From: Piper betle
Taxonomy: Eukaryota > Streptophyta > Magnoliopsida > Piperales > Piperaceae
NCBI GenBank assembly: GCA_033002965.1
Contig: JAURVB010009299.1
Span: forward strand, 55,052-119,051
Direction: 5' to 3'
Length of the DNA: 64,000 nt
Below, piece by piece: positions 36,909 through 49,780 of the stretch. Each line of letters opens with the position of its first letter. Position 1 is the stretch's first letter. The translations under genes and the position numbers were made by a program. The notes under the pieces were generated by a model, which was not told the origin of the DNA, ran no database searches, and saw only the letters and a program-made list of their open reading frames with translations.

Positions 36909-39263
36909 CCTGTACCTCAATTCCATTACTCAACATAGGGAGCAAATAGCAATGAAACCCACCATTAAATATCCCACAAATAGATGCAAATTCTTTCACT
37001 ACTTCTGCATACATGATATGAAAACGAGGTTTTGTAAGTTCTGAGCAGAAATTGTAGCTGCTACTGATTTTAACCAAAGACTAAAAGAGAACCAAGAAGG
37101 CAGCGGACATCTCCAATAAGTCAACCTGACACCTGTGCATTCATCCGGCAACCAGAGCAGAAGAGAGAAGCAAGTACCTAAATGTGTTCAAATAGTAAAA
37201 GGACCATCTGACAAAGAATCCCTGGCCAATTAGTAAATGCTGAACTGGCCACCGTACAAATCATGGAAGTGAAAGGATAACCATTAAGTAGTTACCACGT
37301 TCCCCAAGACGTAACAATCTAATGGCTGCCCTAACAGGTTGCAGACATAGTCAGACAAGCAAGCTCTATATGGTCAGAATACAGAACAGATGAAGATCAA
37401 GTTGCCCAATTTAACACTAAGCATAAACTACGCGAGAGATTGATATTCTGGCAACACAGAGCTCATCTTTTGGAGTTGGCGGCGTCACTCGATCTTGGCA
37501 ACCAATTTCTGGTTCCGACCACAGGAGCATTGGAAGGAGATCTCCACCATGTTCCCATTACGCCTAATCCAATTCATTTCAATTCTCTGCATTCCACAAA
37601 AAAAAATGGAACGAAAATTAAATCAACTGCTGTTTTTTTTAAAATCAGTTTGCAAGGATGGACATAAATTATTCATAAAAACAACAGTTACTTATTTTAC
37701 AATGAAATAGTCAGGATACATAAAAGCATGTACAAGCATACTACGTTTAACTAAGGGTTTGTATAAGTATACACAGTCATAGTGCCAATAGATTACCATC
37801 AATGAATTCCACATAAATTGAGAGAGAACTCCTCCATTGTGATGGAGATGACTGGAAGGGCCTAAATCGAATAAATATTATCATGTATCAATTTGTAACA
37901 ATAAGTGGGAAAAGGATATAATCTGAGACAGTTTGTATACCAAGAGAGTCCATCTAAAAACAAATAAAGGAGCGACGGTCACCTAACTCCACATATATGG
38001 CATAATACAACATCAGCATACATGGGATTCTTGTCACAAAACAAATCAAATGAAGCAAACGTCTATAACTCCGATTATTTGGATCCATGTGCATGCATAT
38101 AGACCAAGAAAGTCAGTACCTATAACAAGATAGATTCCATTGCCCATACCCAAACTAAGGAAGGTACATAATTCCACATCAATTACCCATCAAATGTTGG
38201 CAAAACCCAAAACGCCTTGTAACTGAAATAAAAGCATGATAAGCTAGGAATTGAAAGCAGCCTTAGATGAGCTAAACACCCAGAAAATAACAAACTAATA
38301 CAGCAAGAATCATCCAATGACTTGCGTAGCTTACCCATTTTGCAAAATCAAATAACTTTTTTCATTGAACTTTTAACACATTACAAGAATGAATATATAG
38401 GGCGTGGTATGTATTGGACAAATTATAAGCTAATTTGTATAGTTAATCCTATCAAAAGCTCAATTCACACTCCTCAATCCCAACATTCTTAACATCGTAT
38501 GAAAGAACTGAGTCGGTCAGGCATTTGAAGATAGGCTACACTCTACCAGGTAAGTCCCATCAAACCTTCAATTTGGACACCTCAAACAGAAAATACCTAA
38601 CGTCAAGAAAGCCAAAGCCCATAACAAGATCAAGTCCAGTACCAAAAATCCAAAGTGATAAAGATAATTTAATGCCAGATCAACTACACGGCAAAATATT
38701 GGACAAAGGCATGATAAGAATGAAAATGAAGGCAGCTCCAGATGAGAACAATAATTTAGATACACACACAGAAAGCAAGCAAACTAATGCAGCAAGAAAA
38801 ATCCAAATTTTTCCCAGCACTTTATTGACAAAAGAGAGTTTTTGAAAAATGCAGTACAAGATCTAATATGCTGAAATTAGTGGCTATTAATTATGGACAT
38901 TGGTATATATGGTTAATCCCATTAAACTGTCAATTCACACATCCCAATACCCACATTCATGGCTGGATCTAACAATTTATAGTATCATCGTTAAATTTGA
39001 AAAAAAAGGAACTCTGATAATTTCAATTTGCACCAGGAAAACAAGCATAAGAGTGCAGCAAGAAACATCCAATCACTTCTATGGCTATTTATTGACAAAA
39101 CAGAAAAACCAATACAGTGTATTAACCATATAGACTACATTTGCATAGTAAATCCCATTAAACACACAATCTCACACATAAGCACCAACGTTCACGGACA
39201 GATGTTACATTGTTTAATATCATTGTTTAAATTTCAGAAGAGAAAAAAAGAGTTGAAAATTAC
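36909..39263 (-). other. 3' part and introns of the coiled-coil gene, with repeats
   Basis: A possible terminal exon lies on the minus strand around 37556-37459 (acceptor TTGGATTAG; frame VMGTWWRSPSNAPVVGTRNW, ending NSKR and a stop), which would belong to the gene starting at 40208. Three diverged copies of one intronic sequence occur at about 38228-38520, 38705-39000 and 39037-39245 (shared CAGCAAGAA, TTAATCCCATTAAA and AATTCACAC motifs). The 106-codon plus-strand ORF at 38525-38845 overlaps these repeats and is probably accidental. Confidence 0.4.
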
Positions 39264-40208
39264 CTTCTTGTGGCGTGATTCATCTTTTTCCAGACTGAGC
39301 TGCCGCATCTTCATCGCCAGCTCGGCCACCTCTCGTTTCAGCTTTCTCACCTCCTATTCACACCAAATTTACCACGAGATACATCAATTAACCTCCAGAG
39401 ATGCCAAGAATACCATCACTTCGAATCGTACGACAAAAACTCCAATGTGATCAAACCGTCCAAATCACGAGATCCCCATTCTTTCGTAGTCGATGAACGC
39501 AAACGCACAACAACAAAAAGAAGTCTCGTTTGAATCGAATTCAAATTGATCAAGCATGACTTGGTTCTTCTCCCTTCAAACCCCAATACCCAACAAATTT
39601 GAAATCGAATTCGATTTGATCAAGAAGAAGCAAGTCTCAAATAACGAATTCCACACTTTTTCCCATTTTATAAGGCCAAATTCACACCAAAATTTCTCGT
39701 TTCACATCGAATTCGAATCGATCAAAGATGAACAGTGCGAAGAATCAAGTCCAAATCAAACTCTCTCCGTCAACCCTCCCCCAAATTCACACCAAAATTT
39801 CTCGTTTGAGATCGAATTCGAATCGATCGAAGATGAGCAGTACGAAGAACCAAATCCAAATCCCAAACCCCCACAAAAAGCCACCCAATCCATCATTTTC
39901 CATCGAATTCGAGTACAGAGAACGCTAAGAGAGTCGGCATCACGAACCTCGCTGTGACGAGCCTGACCGGCGCTTCCACAGGTGAATTGCGTCGGCGGGG
40001 AGACGGCTGGGAAAAGCGGGCTGCGGAGGGAGAGGGCGAACTTCTCGACCTCGGCGGCGGTGGAGGCGGCCGGGGAGGGAGCGTGGTGCAGCGGCGAGGA
40101 GAAGTTGAGGCCGAGCACCGACTGGCCGAGCGACGGCGAGCCCGGGTAAGGGAAGGGGCTCGGGTTCGCCGGCGACGGCGACGCCTGCGCCGGCAAAAGC
40201 TCTGCCAT
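39264..40208 (-). CDS. Unassigned coiled-coil protein, first two exons
   Basis: Exon 1 (40208-39948, 87 codons) starts MAELLPAQASPSPANPSPFP, is Ser/Pro-rich, contains AAEVEKFALSLRSPLF and ends at donor GAG|GTTCGT. Exon 2 (39353-39264, 30 codons, phase 0) has acceptor AATAG and reads EVRKLKREVAELAMKMRQLS then LEKDESRHKK, a charged heptad-like helix typical of a coiled coil; donor AAG|GTAATT. Both exons are GC-rich against AT-rich introns. The join stays in frame. Further exons are uncertain, one candidate being near 37459-37556. I do not recognise the family. Confidence 0.5.
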
Positions 40209-40496
40209 GGCTCCGAATTTCGCGGATCGGAATTCGGAAAGCTCGGGGGTCGGATTTTAGCGGGAAAGGGCGGGGGATGGGCCCTCGTGATAAGTTGCGG
40301 GTCCATTCATTTTATCATTATTATTATTATATTTAGATGCATATGCTTAACGATAGACGTAAACAAGTCCAACTTGCTAACAAATATTTTATTTTCCGCT
40401 CTGTAATTTTGTACTCAATAAAATATTTGGCTCGAAATAAATACTCGTTGGACAATGAATAGAGCTTGGAGTTGAAGAGTATTCAGTTCGACTCGA

Positions 40497-41535
40497 CTCG
40501 ACTCAACTCGTCAATACTATTGAAGTTATAATTCGGCTCGACTCAACTCGTCAATACTATTAAAGTTATAATGAACTTATATAGTGTTGGAAAGAAAATT
40601 TTGATGCTATCAAGTTCGGCACAAGTTCGGTTCGATAACATAGCAAGCCAAATACGAACTAAATCTAAATACCATAAATTTTGGAAGAGCTCAGCTCGAC
40701 CCATAATACATTAAAGTTCGTCAAGTATTCAAACATACTTGCCAAAAATCAAGTCAAATTTAAAAATATCTCTGCTCGGCTCGGCTCGTTTATAATTTTA
40801 AATACCTTATAGTTTATATGCCTTATAGTTTATTATTATATTTGCATCATACCGCCTTCAAATTCAATATAGTTTAAACATTTGTATCGTTTTAATTTAT
40901 ATATATACACATTGTTTTTGAATAAAAATTTTCATAAAATCCCTTTTTTGTTAATAATTGCAATGTTTAAGTAATATTTAATAAAATATTAATGATAAAC
41001 TACATTTCAAATATTTAATAATATATTTTCTTTATAATTTTTAAATTTTATATAGTGTTGAAAAGAAAATTTTGATACTATATAAGTCGAGCACGAGCCA
41101 TCAGCAGAAGTTCCGCTTGAAAATATAGTAAACCAAATACGAGCTAAATCCAAACACCACAAATTTTGGACTAGCTCGGCTTGTCCCATGATACACCAAA
41201 GCTCATCAAACACTCAAACATGCTTGCTAAAAATCACGTTGAATTCAAAAATATCTCTGCTTGGCTCTGCTCATTTATAATTTTAAATACCTTATAGTTA
41301 TATGCCATATAGTTATTATTATATTTACATCATACCGCCTTCAAATTCGATATAGTTTAAACTTTTGTATCATTTTAATATATATATATATATATATATA
41401 CATGGTTTTTAATAAAAAATTTTCATAAAATCCATTTTTTTGTTAATAATTGCCGTGTTTAAGTAATATATAATAAAATATTAATAATAAAATACATTTC
41501 ACATATTTAATAATATATTTTATTTTTATTTTTTA
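40497..41535. repeat. CTCGACTC-rich tandem repeats
   Basis: A 36-bp unit occurs at 40497-40532 and 40537-40572 (CTCGACTCAACTCGTCAATA core). It is followed by a larger tandem duplication: 40581-41051 and 41052 to about 41535 (period 471 bp), both starting ATAGTGTTG-AAAGAAAATTTTGAT and sharing AAATATCTCTGCTCGGCTC-like and CATCATACCGCCTTCAAATT blocks. No ORF. It resembles a decayed plant DNA-transposon family rich in GCTCGGCTCG motifs; the class is not resolved. Confidence 0.65.
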
Positions 41536-44500
41536 AATCTTATTGAGCCCAATCTGACCGGATTGAACTAAAGATATCTTGTACTCGTTATAAACCTAAT
41601 ATGATTTAACTGATACAGTATTTAAAATTATAGTTTTAGGAGAACAATTAGTACAGCAATTAATGCTTATGCCAAATATAATATTAGTGGATGGTTTATA
41701 AGGATATTTAGATGATGATGGTAATTTTATTTAATGAAAAAATACACAGCTGTGTAGTTTGAGTGGCTAAATATGAAAGCAATTGATATTCTTATGTAAG
41801 GAGTAATTTAATATTAAGCTCTTTATGATTTAAATCCTTCCAACCTGACAAATTAGGATTTTGTTTGGTTCAACTCGAACAAGGAGGTATTAGCTACATT
41901 AGTCACATATATTATAGTTATAATTCTTCATTTATGCCCCATTTTAAAGTAATTTATACGTCATTTTGTATTTGTTGCATTCTCTATTTTTTTGTCTAAA
42001 ATTATTTATCTTTTTTTCTGCAGGAATGAAGAATGTCATATCCAAACAATGGACACATCATTTTAAATTTTTCTTGATTCTCTCAAATAAATTTGTGTAT
42101 TTAATTCAATACCCTCATTTTTATATTTTAACTAAAAATATATCATATTTGCATACACGTAAGTTCACATTTAACTATGATCACAATTGGCTAAAGTTTT
42201 TGATAAAAAAATGTTTGTACTAACCAAAGTTTGTGAAGTGGTGTCGAAATTTTTGCAAATTCATCTAAATATACTATTATTAAAGTAAGTAGTTTAAAGG
42301 GTGTTTATTTTCTTCATTAAAAAATTAATTATAAAAAATTTAAAAATCAAAATATTTGCATTGATAAAATGCTTTACTCCAATTAATTGCTATTCAAAAC
42401 TAATTGCTTTGGGGAGAAAATTGTCATATAAGGCTTTGGTTGTAATTCTAACCAAGCTTGTGAACCTTTTCCCTCCCCTCAACTCACCATGAGCCTCATA
42501 TGTAACATTTGGGCCTTATTGATGGGCTTAAAAATGTCTGCTTCGAATGATTTTATACTTGTCCTCAGAATGATAATGTTTGAAATGTAATCTTCTTATG
42601 TATAAAAAATTGATTTCTATCTATTTAATTTATCAAGCAATATCATCATCATTCAACCACCAAGACTAATGTTAAAGCAGGTTCCAATAATCATGTATTA
42701 TAACAACAAGTCAAGGTCATATATATATATATCTAAGATTGTGCTATGAATGAGCTAGTCTACTTCTATTTATTTATTAACATAAAAGAACAATTAAAAG
42801 TTGGGCTCAAATAAAATTAACTAGGAGATTTGACTAATCAAAATATAATAAAAATAAATAAATAAATAATTGCTATATAATCTATCTTCTTATTCAATTA
42901 AATCTTCATCTTGATAATTAGAATTTGTCTTTAAGATATTATATGGTTAGAGTCCATCTCATTATATCAGTAAGAATTTATATGTAAAATTAAACTTATA
43001 AATATTTATAACATATACTTTGTGCATAGGAAGACATCTTATCTTATTAGTATATATATAATTGATGGGTAGCCACTAGATTTAATTGTATACCATACTT
43101 AATAAGCACGTATGGTGATATTTATAGGATAATGAAGTTTATTTTCTACTGCATATTAAACGAATCACACGAGACTATACCTTATACATTTTGCATATTT
43201 CTCCTTATTTTGATATTGATTTTCTTCTAAACTCATGCATAACCAAGATGTGACATCCCCCAAGTTACTCTTATATCTAATATCTGATAAAGTAAAATCT
43301 TATTTATAAGTGAGAATAAATTCAATATCTTCAATTTGGTTAATAATTTTTAAAGAGATGATTTAGGCTAATTATTTTTACACTTTAAGTCAAGTCGTAC
43401 ATAAGACATAAAACTAGTATTTTACTTAAATCTTTTTAAAGTAATTAATTATTTTAAAATGAGTCCTAATTTATTATGAGGTTTTTAGTGACAATAATGC
43501 TAAAAGACACAAATTAAATAGAGTACTTATTAAATACCTTCAATGACAATATTAAAACATCAACAATTAATAGGTACCATAATTACCAATGCATATTTTT
43601 TATTTCTATTGGGTCTCACAACAAATAAATAATATAAGATACTATATGATCCTTTTAAAATTAGCATATAGTACTGCCCATCTTCTTATAGTACCTGAGT
43701 TTTAGTTTTAGGCTTTGATTGAGCACCACCTAATCTAAGCTCAACCTTTATTAATTGGTGATGATTTGTTGAAATAGATACTAATACTGATGTTATCATG
43801 TATACACAAGCCATGATTCGAAAGATGAGGATCATTAGGACTCAATAATTAAAATTGATCTTACTGTAAACTATATTAAACTTGAATCGATGGATCATGT
43901 TAATATAGTAAATATATACATTATCAGTTATCATATCTAAACTGAATCATTTATCCATTTTGATCTGTCCCCCATTTTTATATGCATTCATCAGTATTTA
44001 TATTTCCTGTGATCGATAGTGGACGTTTCATAAGTACATGGATGTATAAAATTTTTGATCCGATCTTAACCGTGTATGCATGCACTGGATCATCTAGCTA
44101 CCATTGGTAAATCTTTGATCTAATTTTACCATGTATATACATGCATGGAGATCTGCAAAAGGCCATCAAACTGAAAAGAATTAGATATGTTGCATAAAAA
44201 TTAAACACTTGGAACATATATAGATCATGTCACACAACTTAGAAACAATCCATGGAAGGTTTTGAGCAGGTACCCATCATTGGAAAACACACGTCCGCAA
44301 CATTTCCTAGGTACCCACAACAAGAAAACATGTTTACAACATATCTGTAGATGGCATTGATCAAGCTAGCAAACACTCTTACTGTAGTCATGGAGGTGGG
44401 GAAGACAAGAGTCAGGACACAAAGAAGAGGCCCAGGTGTTCCATGAAGCTTCCACACTAAGAATGAGAAGATAGAGACCTGTCACCACGAAGATTGCAAA

Positions 44501-47500
44501 TGAAAGATACAACTCTTCTGATGTTAGAACGAGGGCCATGCTGAGAGGTGAGAGAGACAAAGGGAGTTTTGAGGGTGTGGTTTGAAGGTGAATGTGAACT
44601 AGGAACAAAGTGCAGACCAATATAAGTAGGAAGTTCAAGGGAGGAGACAGGCTCAAATGTGCATGAACTTGGAACAAGGTGAATTGGATTTGCTTTGAAA
44701 TTAGTACACACATGGGAGGAAGAGCCCCACTTGCAGATTTTTTTTTCAGGAAAAGGCAGGAGTACATTGAACCTGTCGTTCTAACTAAGTCTTGGGGCAA
44801 GTTTCCTGGCTGCTGTATAAATTTCAGATAATATATTGTTTTTCCCGTGTTTATGTGATGCAATATTATCCGAGTTTAGGTCAAAATAGTTAATCTACAA
44901 ATAGTTCTTCAATGATTTTTTGATCTTATCCAAATAAATATTAGGGGTATAAATAATTTTTAAAAATCTTATGTTCCACCAAATTTTTGAAAGTTCTTTC
45001 TTTAGAATTTATTTTTTGGCTTATGACCAAACTTATATCTCATTGTAGTTTAAAATTTTGAAATTTTGACTCGATTTAACATGTCATGTCATGGAGTGCA
45101 ATCGATTTAGAGTTGACTCCAAATTGATTAGGATTCATTTATATTCAATTTTTAAGTGTATAAATCAAAAACTTATATAAAATTAGTATATAGTAAGATA
45201 CTTGAAATTAATAAAGACATGGCTTATATCACTTAAAAATATTTACTTAACTAACCTAAAAAAATAGCATATTTTGATTACTTTTATAACATAACTCGAA
45301 AAATCAATTACTAAATTAGTTACTATGAAGTTTGATTCGAAAAATTATAAAGTAGGAGACGACTCAAGGAGGTTTTAAAATAAAAATAAATTTGAAACTA
45401 TCTATCTTACATAGTATAAACTCGAATAAAAATAACAAAGTGAGAGATGATGGGCTAAAAATTATATCTTTAAAAATTATTAGCTTAAGTTAAAAATTTA
45501 TAAACAAAATTTTAATAGCATGTTGATCTTATCTCGACAAATATATGAATATAAAACTAATTTTTGGAAATGTTACGTATACAATATACAACGTGTTGTT
45601 AGCGCCTCGCGGCTTTAAGTCTCAACCACACACTTTACACATACATTATCCGGATGACACTATAAATATTTTAAAAATAATATCAACGTTTATCTTTGAA
45701 GCTACTAAACAAAAAGCCCTAAAAAATATCAAAGCTTTTTCTATTTTTGAGATCTATTCATCTTGCATGAAGTTATATGAGGCTAATGAATATTATATGC
45801 ATATTTTTTAATGTAACCATCTCTTCACATCTTTATAGATGACTACATTGGCATCTGTAAAAATTTTCCCAATATGTTAAACCAAAAAACAAAATAATAA
45901 AATCTTAATATATTTTTCTTGGGTCTGTGAGATTGGACCCATCTAGAACAGAATTATTTTTTATGTCAAAAATCTTCTTCCCATACAGTCCCCAATCAAC
46001 TTACAAATATCAAAGGTGATAGTTTTTTCCCAAGCAATAATAATAACAAAATTTGTAAAGTTAATTATAAAGTTATTTATGCATAGCTCAATTCTATCTA
46101 AAGTTTTCAATGCCACACCAGTTATATGCTCTTTCCTCGGTTTTAAATATTATATCGATTACTATATTGGATTTATGCATGGTACGGGATAAATTTTTAT
46201 TGGGCATTGAAATATTTTTTGATTAATACTTAATTAATACCGGTTAAAATATTGTGATTTTCAAAAAACAAATAAGAAAAAGGTTTTGAAAAATACCAAA
46301 TTAAAAAATGGGTATAAATTAAAATAACATAAAGGCTTAAATCATAATAAATTTAAAGATGGTATAAGATACACTGACTAAATTGGCCGAACGACCACTT
46401 CTATCTCTCTGTTTTTTATTCTCTAATTTTGTTTTTAATCTTATTTAATTTCCTTCCAAATCCCCTTTTCACGAGCGTTTCTACCTTCTATCATGGCCAC
46501 TTGGGATGATTGGTATTACAGCTAAACCTAAAGCTGTTTTTTCTTTCCATCTTCCACAAATTGGGTACCTCAAAGTTTTGAAGTTTGAGGTCAAAATGCA
46601 TGTGAAGTGTTCACAAAGAAGAGAAGAGGTACGAAAGCTGTTATTCAATTCGTAAGTGTTCACGGGATAGGACTGGTTCTTAGCCAACCAAAGCCAGACC
46701 ATGAATGCATTGGACAGAGCTCCATTATTCATTCTCGTGATAAGATCCAAGCAAGTCATGCATCACCTGTAACAGACTGTACATATTGTCTGGAAGAAAA
46801 AAGAAACAGCATATAATGGAAGGAAGGTTTTCAGATCAGTTTTTTCAATGCAATTGCACCCCTCTAGTTTACAATGAAGAAATATGATAAACTGATCAGA
46901 TTTTCGGACAAGTTCTGTTAAATAAATAAATAAAAATTAAAGATAAAGATTTTCAGATCAGTTGATTTGTAGAGACGCTAGAAAATTAAAGTTTCACCAA
47001 TTTAGATTGCCATGTACATATCTTTAGCCCAGTCGTGATTTCTACATTATTTCTACCATCTTAGCTTCCTTAATATTTCTACATTATTTAATATTTTCAT
47101 TTCTAGCTAAATTACTACGTTGGGATTTTGGAATATGCAAAAATGTAAATATTTCAACCTGAAAACATTTTTTATTTATACACTCCTCGCAACAATGCTC
47201 CAAATTTTCACATACGGAGGTGCATCAAATGATCTTGTTGGAATGCATCAAACGAAACGTTCATATTTAACATTTTGTACAACAGCGATATAAGATTTGA
47301 GTAAAGGGGATAAATTTTCATTGTATTGCATTAAGCAAATAAATAAATGATGCCCAATGCAAAATTATATAATAGAGCATATATTCAGAAAAAAGCAGGT
47401 ACAACATATAGCATAAAAATGCTAAAAGAAATAAACTTATCCGGCTCAAAAGTAGAACAAAACTCACCCCTAAATCCTTATGGTTAACAAGGTAGCTAAA

Positions 47501-47665
47501 AAGAGAGCAGAAATATAACATGCTGATTTTGAATGATCTACTCCACTTTTTATTCATCAAATGGCATCTCAGACACTCCCAAAAAATGAACGAAAGAGGT
47601 TCTCCGTAACAAGAAGTAACTTCACACATGGGGTACAAATGCAAAGAACATGGGCAACTTACATA
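41536..47665. other. Long AT-rich intergenic region
   Basis: No gene is recognised in 6.1 kb. A minus-strand open frame of 165 codons (44863-44366) ends with a hydrophobic segment (MALVLTSEELYLSFAIFVVT) after a CT-rich leader; it could be a small membrane protein but has no family match I know. A diverged repeat at 45190-45375 (inverted) matches 58150-58350 and 60665-60850. Confidence 0.4.
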
Positions 47666-48449
47666 TCAGAATATGATATCCTCATCCTTCTCTGCGCCTA
47701 CAGACAACATCTTGTGAGCTGCATTAATCGATATACCTCTCTCCGACGAGACCTTTTCGGCAAAATGCTCCTCTGCAAATAATTTAGCAGCTGCCAGCTG
47801 CCTCTCAATCTCCCTTTTCTTGTATCCCTGAATTTTTTCAGCCTAAAAAATCCTCGCGTTCTAGTTCATCCAACTCTCCCTTAATGTAGTTTATAGTGTT
47901 TTCTAACCTTGGCTTCACTACATTCTCCAATGCATTAACCCTTCTATTGGTGGTCTTAATTGCCTCATCAAGTGTCAAAAAGGATGTCTGGAATGATGCT
48001 AATTCAACAAGGAGTTCAATGGCCTTAACATAGGCAGTTCTACAAAGCTGAACCTGCTGTCCACCCCGAGCTAACCCTGTGAGATCATTTTTAGTTTCAC
48101 CATCAGTGAAATACTCAAACTTCGGGAGTTTAACACCAGCGACATTCTCTTGGCGGGACCTGACCTTCAATGATGCAGATTTAACATTTTCCAGTACCAC
48201 ATGCTTGACATTTTCTCCAGCCACATACTTTGCTTCAGTCAATGCAAATGAAGAACTTTTCATGATCTCTCCCATAGATTCCTTCGTAGAGACTATTTTC
48301 TTCAAGATCTGACGAAATCGTACAGTAAGGGCATCACTCTTCTTCTTCAACAACGCATGGCCACGTGTGGCTCCCACAAGCCGAGCTTTCATGACCCCAA
48401 GCATGGTGACAGTGGGGACCACATTAAGTCGTTGACCTTGGCCAGACAT
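47666..48449 (-). CDS. VHA-D: V-type proton ATPase subunit D
   Basis: The intronless minus-strand CDS starts MSGQGQRLNVVPTVTMLGVM, with KARLVGATRGHALLKKKSDA, SFALTEAKYVAGENVKHVVL and NALENVVKPRLENTINYIKG, and ends after SINAAHKMLSVGAEKDEDII-F. Subunit D is the central rotor stalk of the V1 sector, coupling ATP hydrolysis to proton pumping at vacuole and endomembranes. Two runs appear one base short: A6 at 47845-47850 (in EDFF) and T6 at 47833-47838 (in LKKIQ). With one base added to each, the span of 784 nt becomes 786 nt, exactly the 261 residues usual for the plant protein. I therefore regard these as sequence errors and the gene as functional. Confidence 0.92.
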
Positions 48450-49780
48450 TTGGAGGTCACTGTAATCAGTTAGAAAGAGGTGTTATCAACAACTCAAGAG
48501 CATCTAAGCTCAAGAAAGTTAATCCATATAAAATGCAAAATTGGCTATAGATTTATAATGGAGTATAAATGAAAGGTTTAATACAGTTATCGTGGAATAT
48601 AAAGGAAAGCTTTAATTCTTAATGCCCATAAAAGCCCCAATAAAAGTGAATAACAGTTGGCAGTATAATACGTCAGTCTAAACCTACAGAAACTTCACCA
48701 TTAGAACTGCATACAGAAATTTACAGAAGAATGCTCCACAGAAAATTAACATTAAGTATGCTTAGCATTGTTCATAAGAAAGTGAGCAGAAAAACCGCAA
48801 TGCGATTTTCTGTCATTGCTACAAGGAAGTAGCAAATATCGACAGAGAAAACAAAGAGTTACATACAAAAATGCTCACGTGTAAACTACAAAAAAAGTTG
48901 TCCTAGTTTAAAAACCTAAAAACATTCAAACAGCAAACTAAAACAGTTCCACTAATTGGTAATCTCAAATCGACACATCGCAAGTATTCCATAGATCTCG
49001 TGTTACTTGGTTAAACCCAGAAACATACAATTGCCTACACATTTTTAAGTTTTCATTAGCAACTAAATCACTTCCACCAGACAAGCTCATCTTAAACTGT
49101 GTTCACATTATCACTTTTCTCGTATAATAAGCCATATGAGATAACAATTGATCTGGATAGAACCAAACAAGCACCAAAATAGCGATGCACAAGCAACGAA
49201 ACAATTGCAACTGCTATCATAGCCACTCCAAATCAAGGAGAGACTGTAGCAGATGCAATTCTTCAAATCCTATGAAGATCCAGATTTTTTGACATGATTC
49301 ATTTGGAAGATCGCCGATTCAACAATTGGATTCAATGAAGCTCAAATGATGAGCAAATGCCACTATGATCAAATTCAAATTCTAGTCTTAGATCAAACTA
49401 AACATAACAATCACCAATCAAATCAATAACCAGAGAAATTGGCATTTACCCGTAATCATCAATATTACATAAAATTAACAGCCGCTATCATTTCTAGTAT
49501 TGGATCAAACAAAAAAACCAAACACCAATCAAATAAAGAACACAGCAACATTACATTCAACAACACTCATCAATCTACATAAAAATTAACAAAAGACCCA
49601 ACACAGAGAGCACCATTTGATGCGAAATTCTAGAAAGCCGTGATCTTTTACCTACAAAACAAGATCCCTTTTTTCTTCGAACAATGAAAAGATCGAATCT
49701 TTTCCGGGAGGTCGTACGCCGGCGGTGGACGGAGAAGATGGCCGGTGAAGGGACAAAGCCCATGGGCCTTCTTATTAAGT
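48450..49780 (-). promoter_or_regulatory. 5' leader and leader intron of the V-ATPase D gene
   Basis: A donor (GTAG|GTAAAAG at 49651) and an acceptor (TGATTACAG ending at 48460) fit a leader intron of about 1.19 kb placed 10 nt before the start codon; 49652-49780 would be the first, non-coding exon. Leader introns often raise expression of plant housekeeping genes. The rest is AT-rich with no ORF of note. Confidence 0.55.

Noticed and set aside
44366..44863. Minus-strand 165-codon ORF as a membrane protein gene
   Set aside because: No family recognised, three frames are open over parts of the region, and composition is compatible with chance; kept only as a note in the intergenic entry.
47666..48449. 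V-ATPase D as a pseudogene
   Set aside because: The only two lesions are run contractions and correcting them restores the exact family length; a leader intron is also in place.
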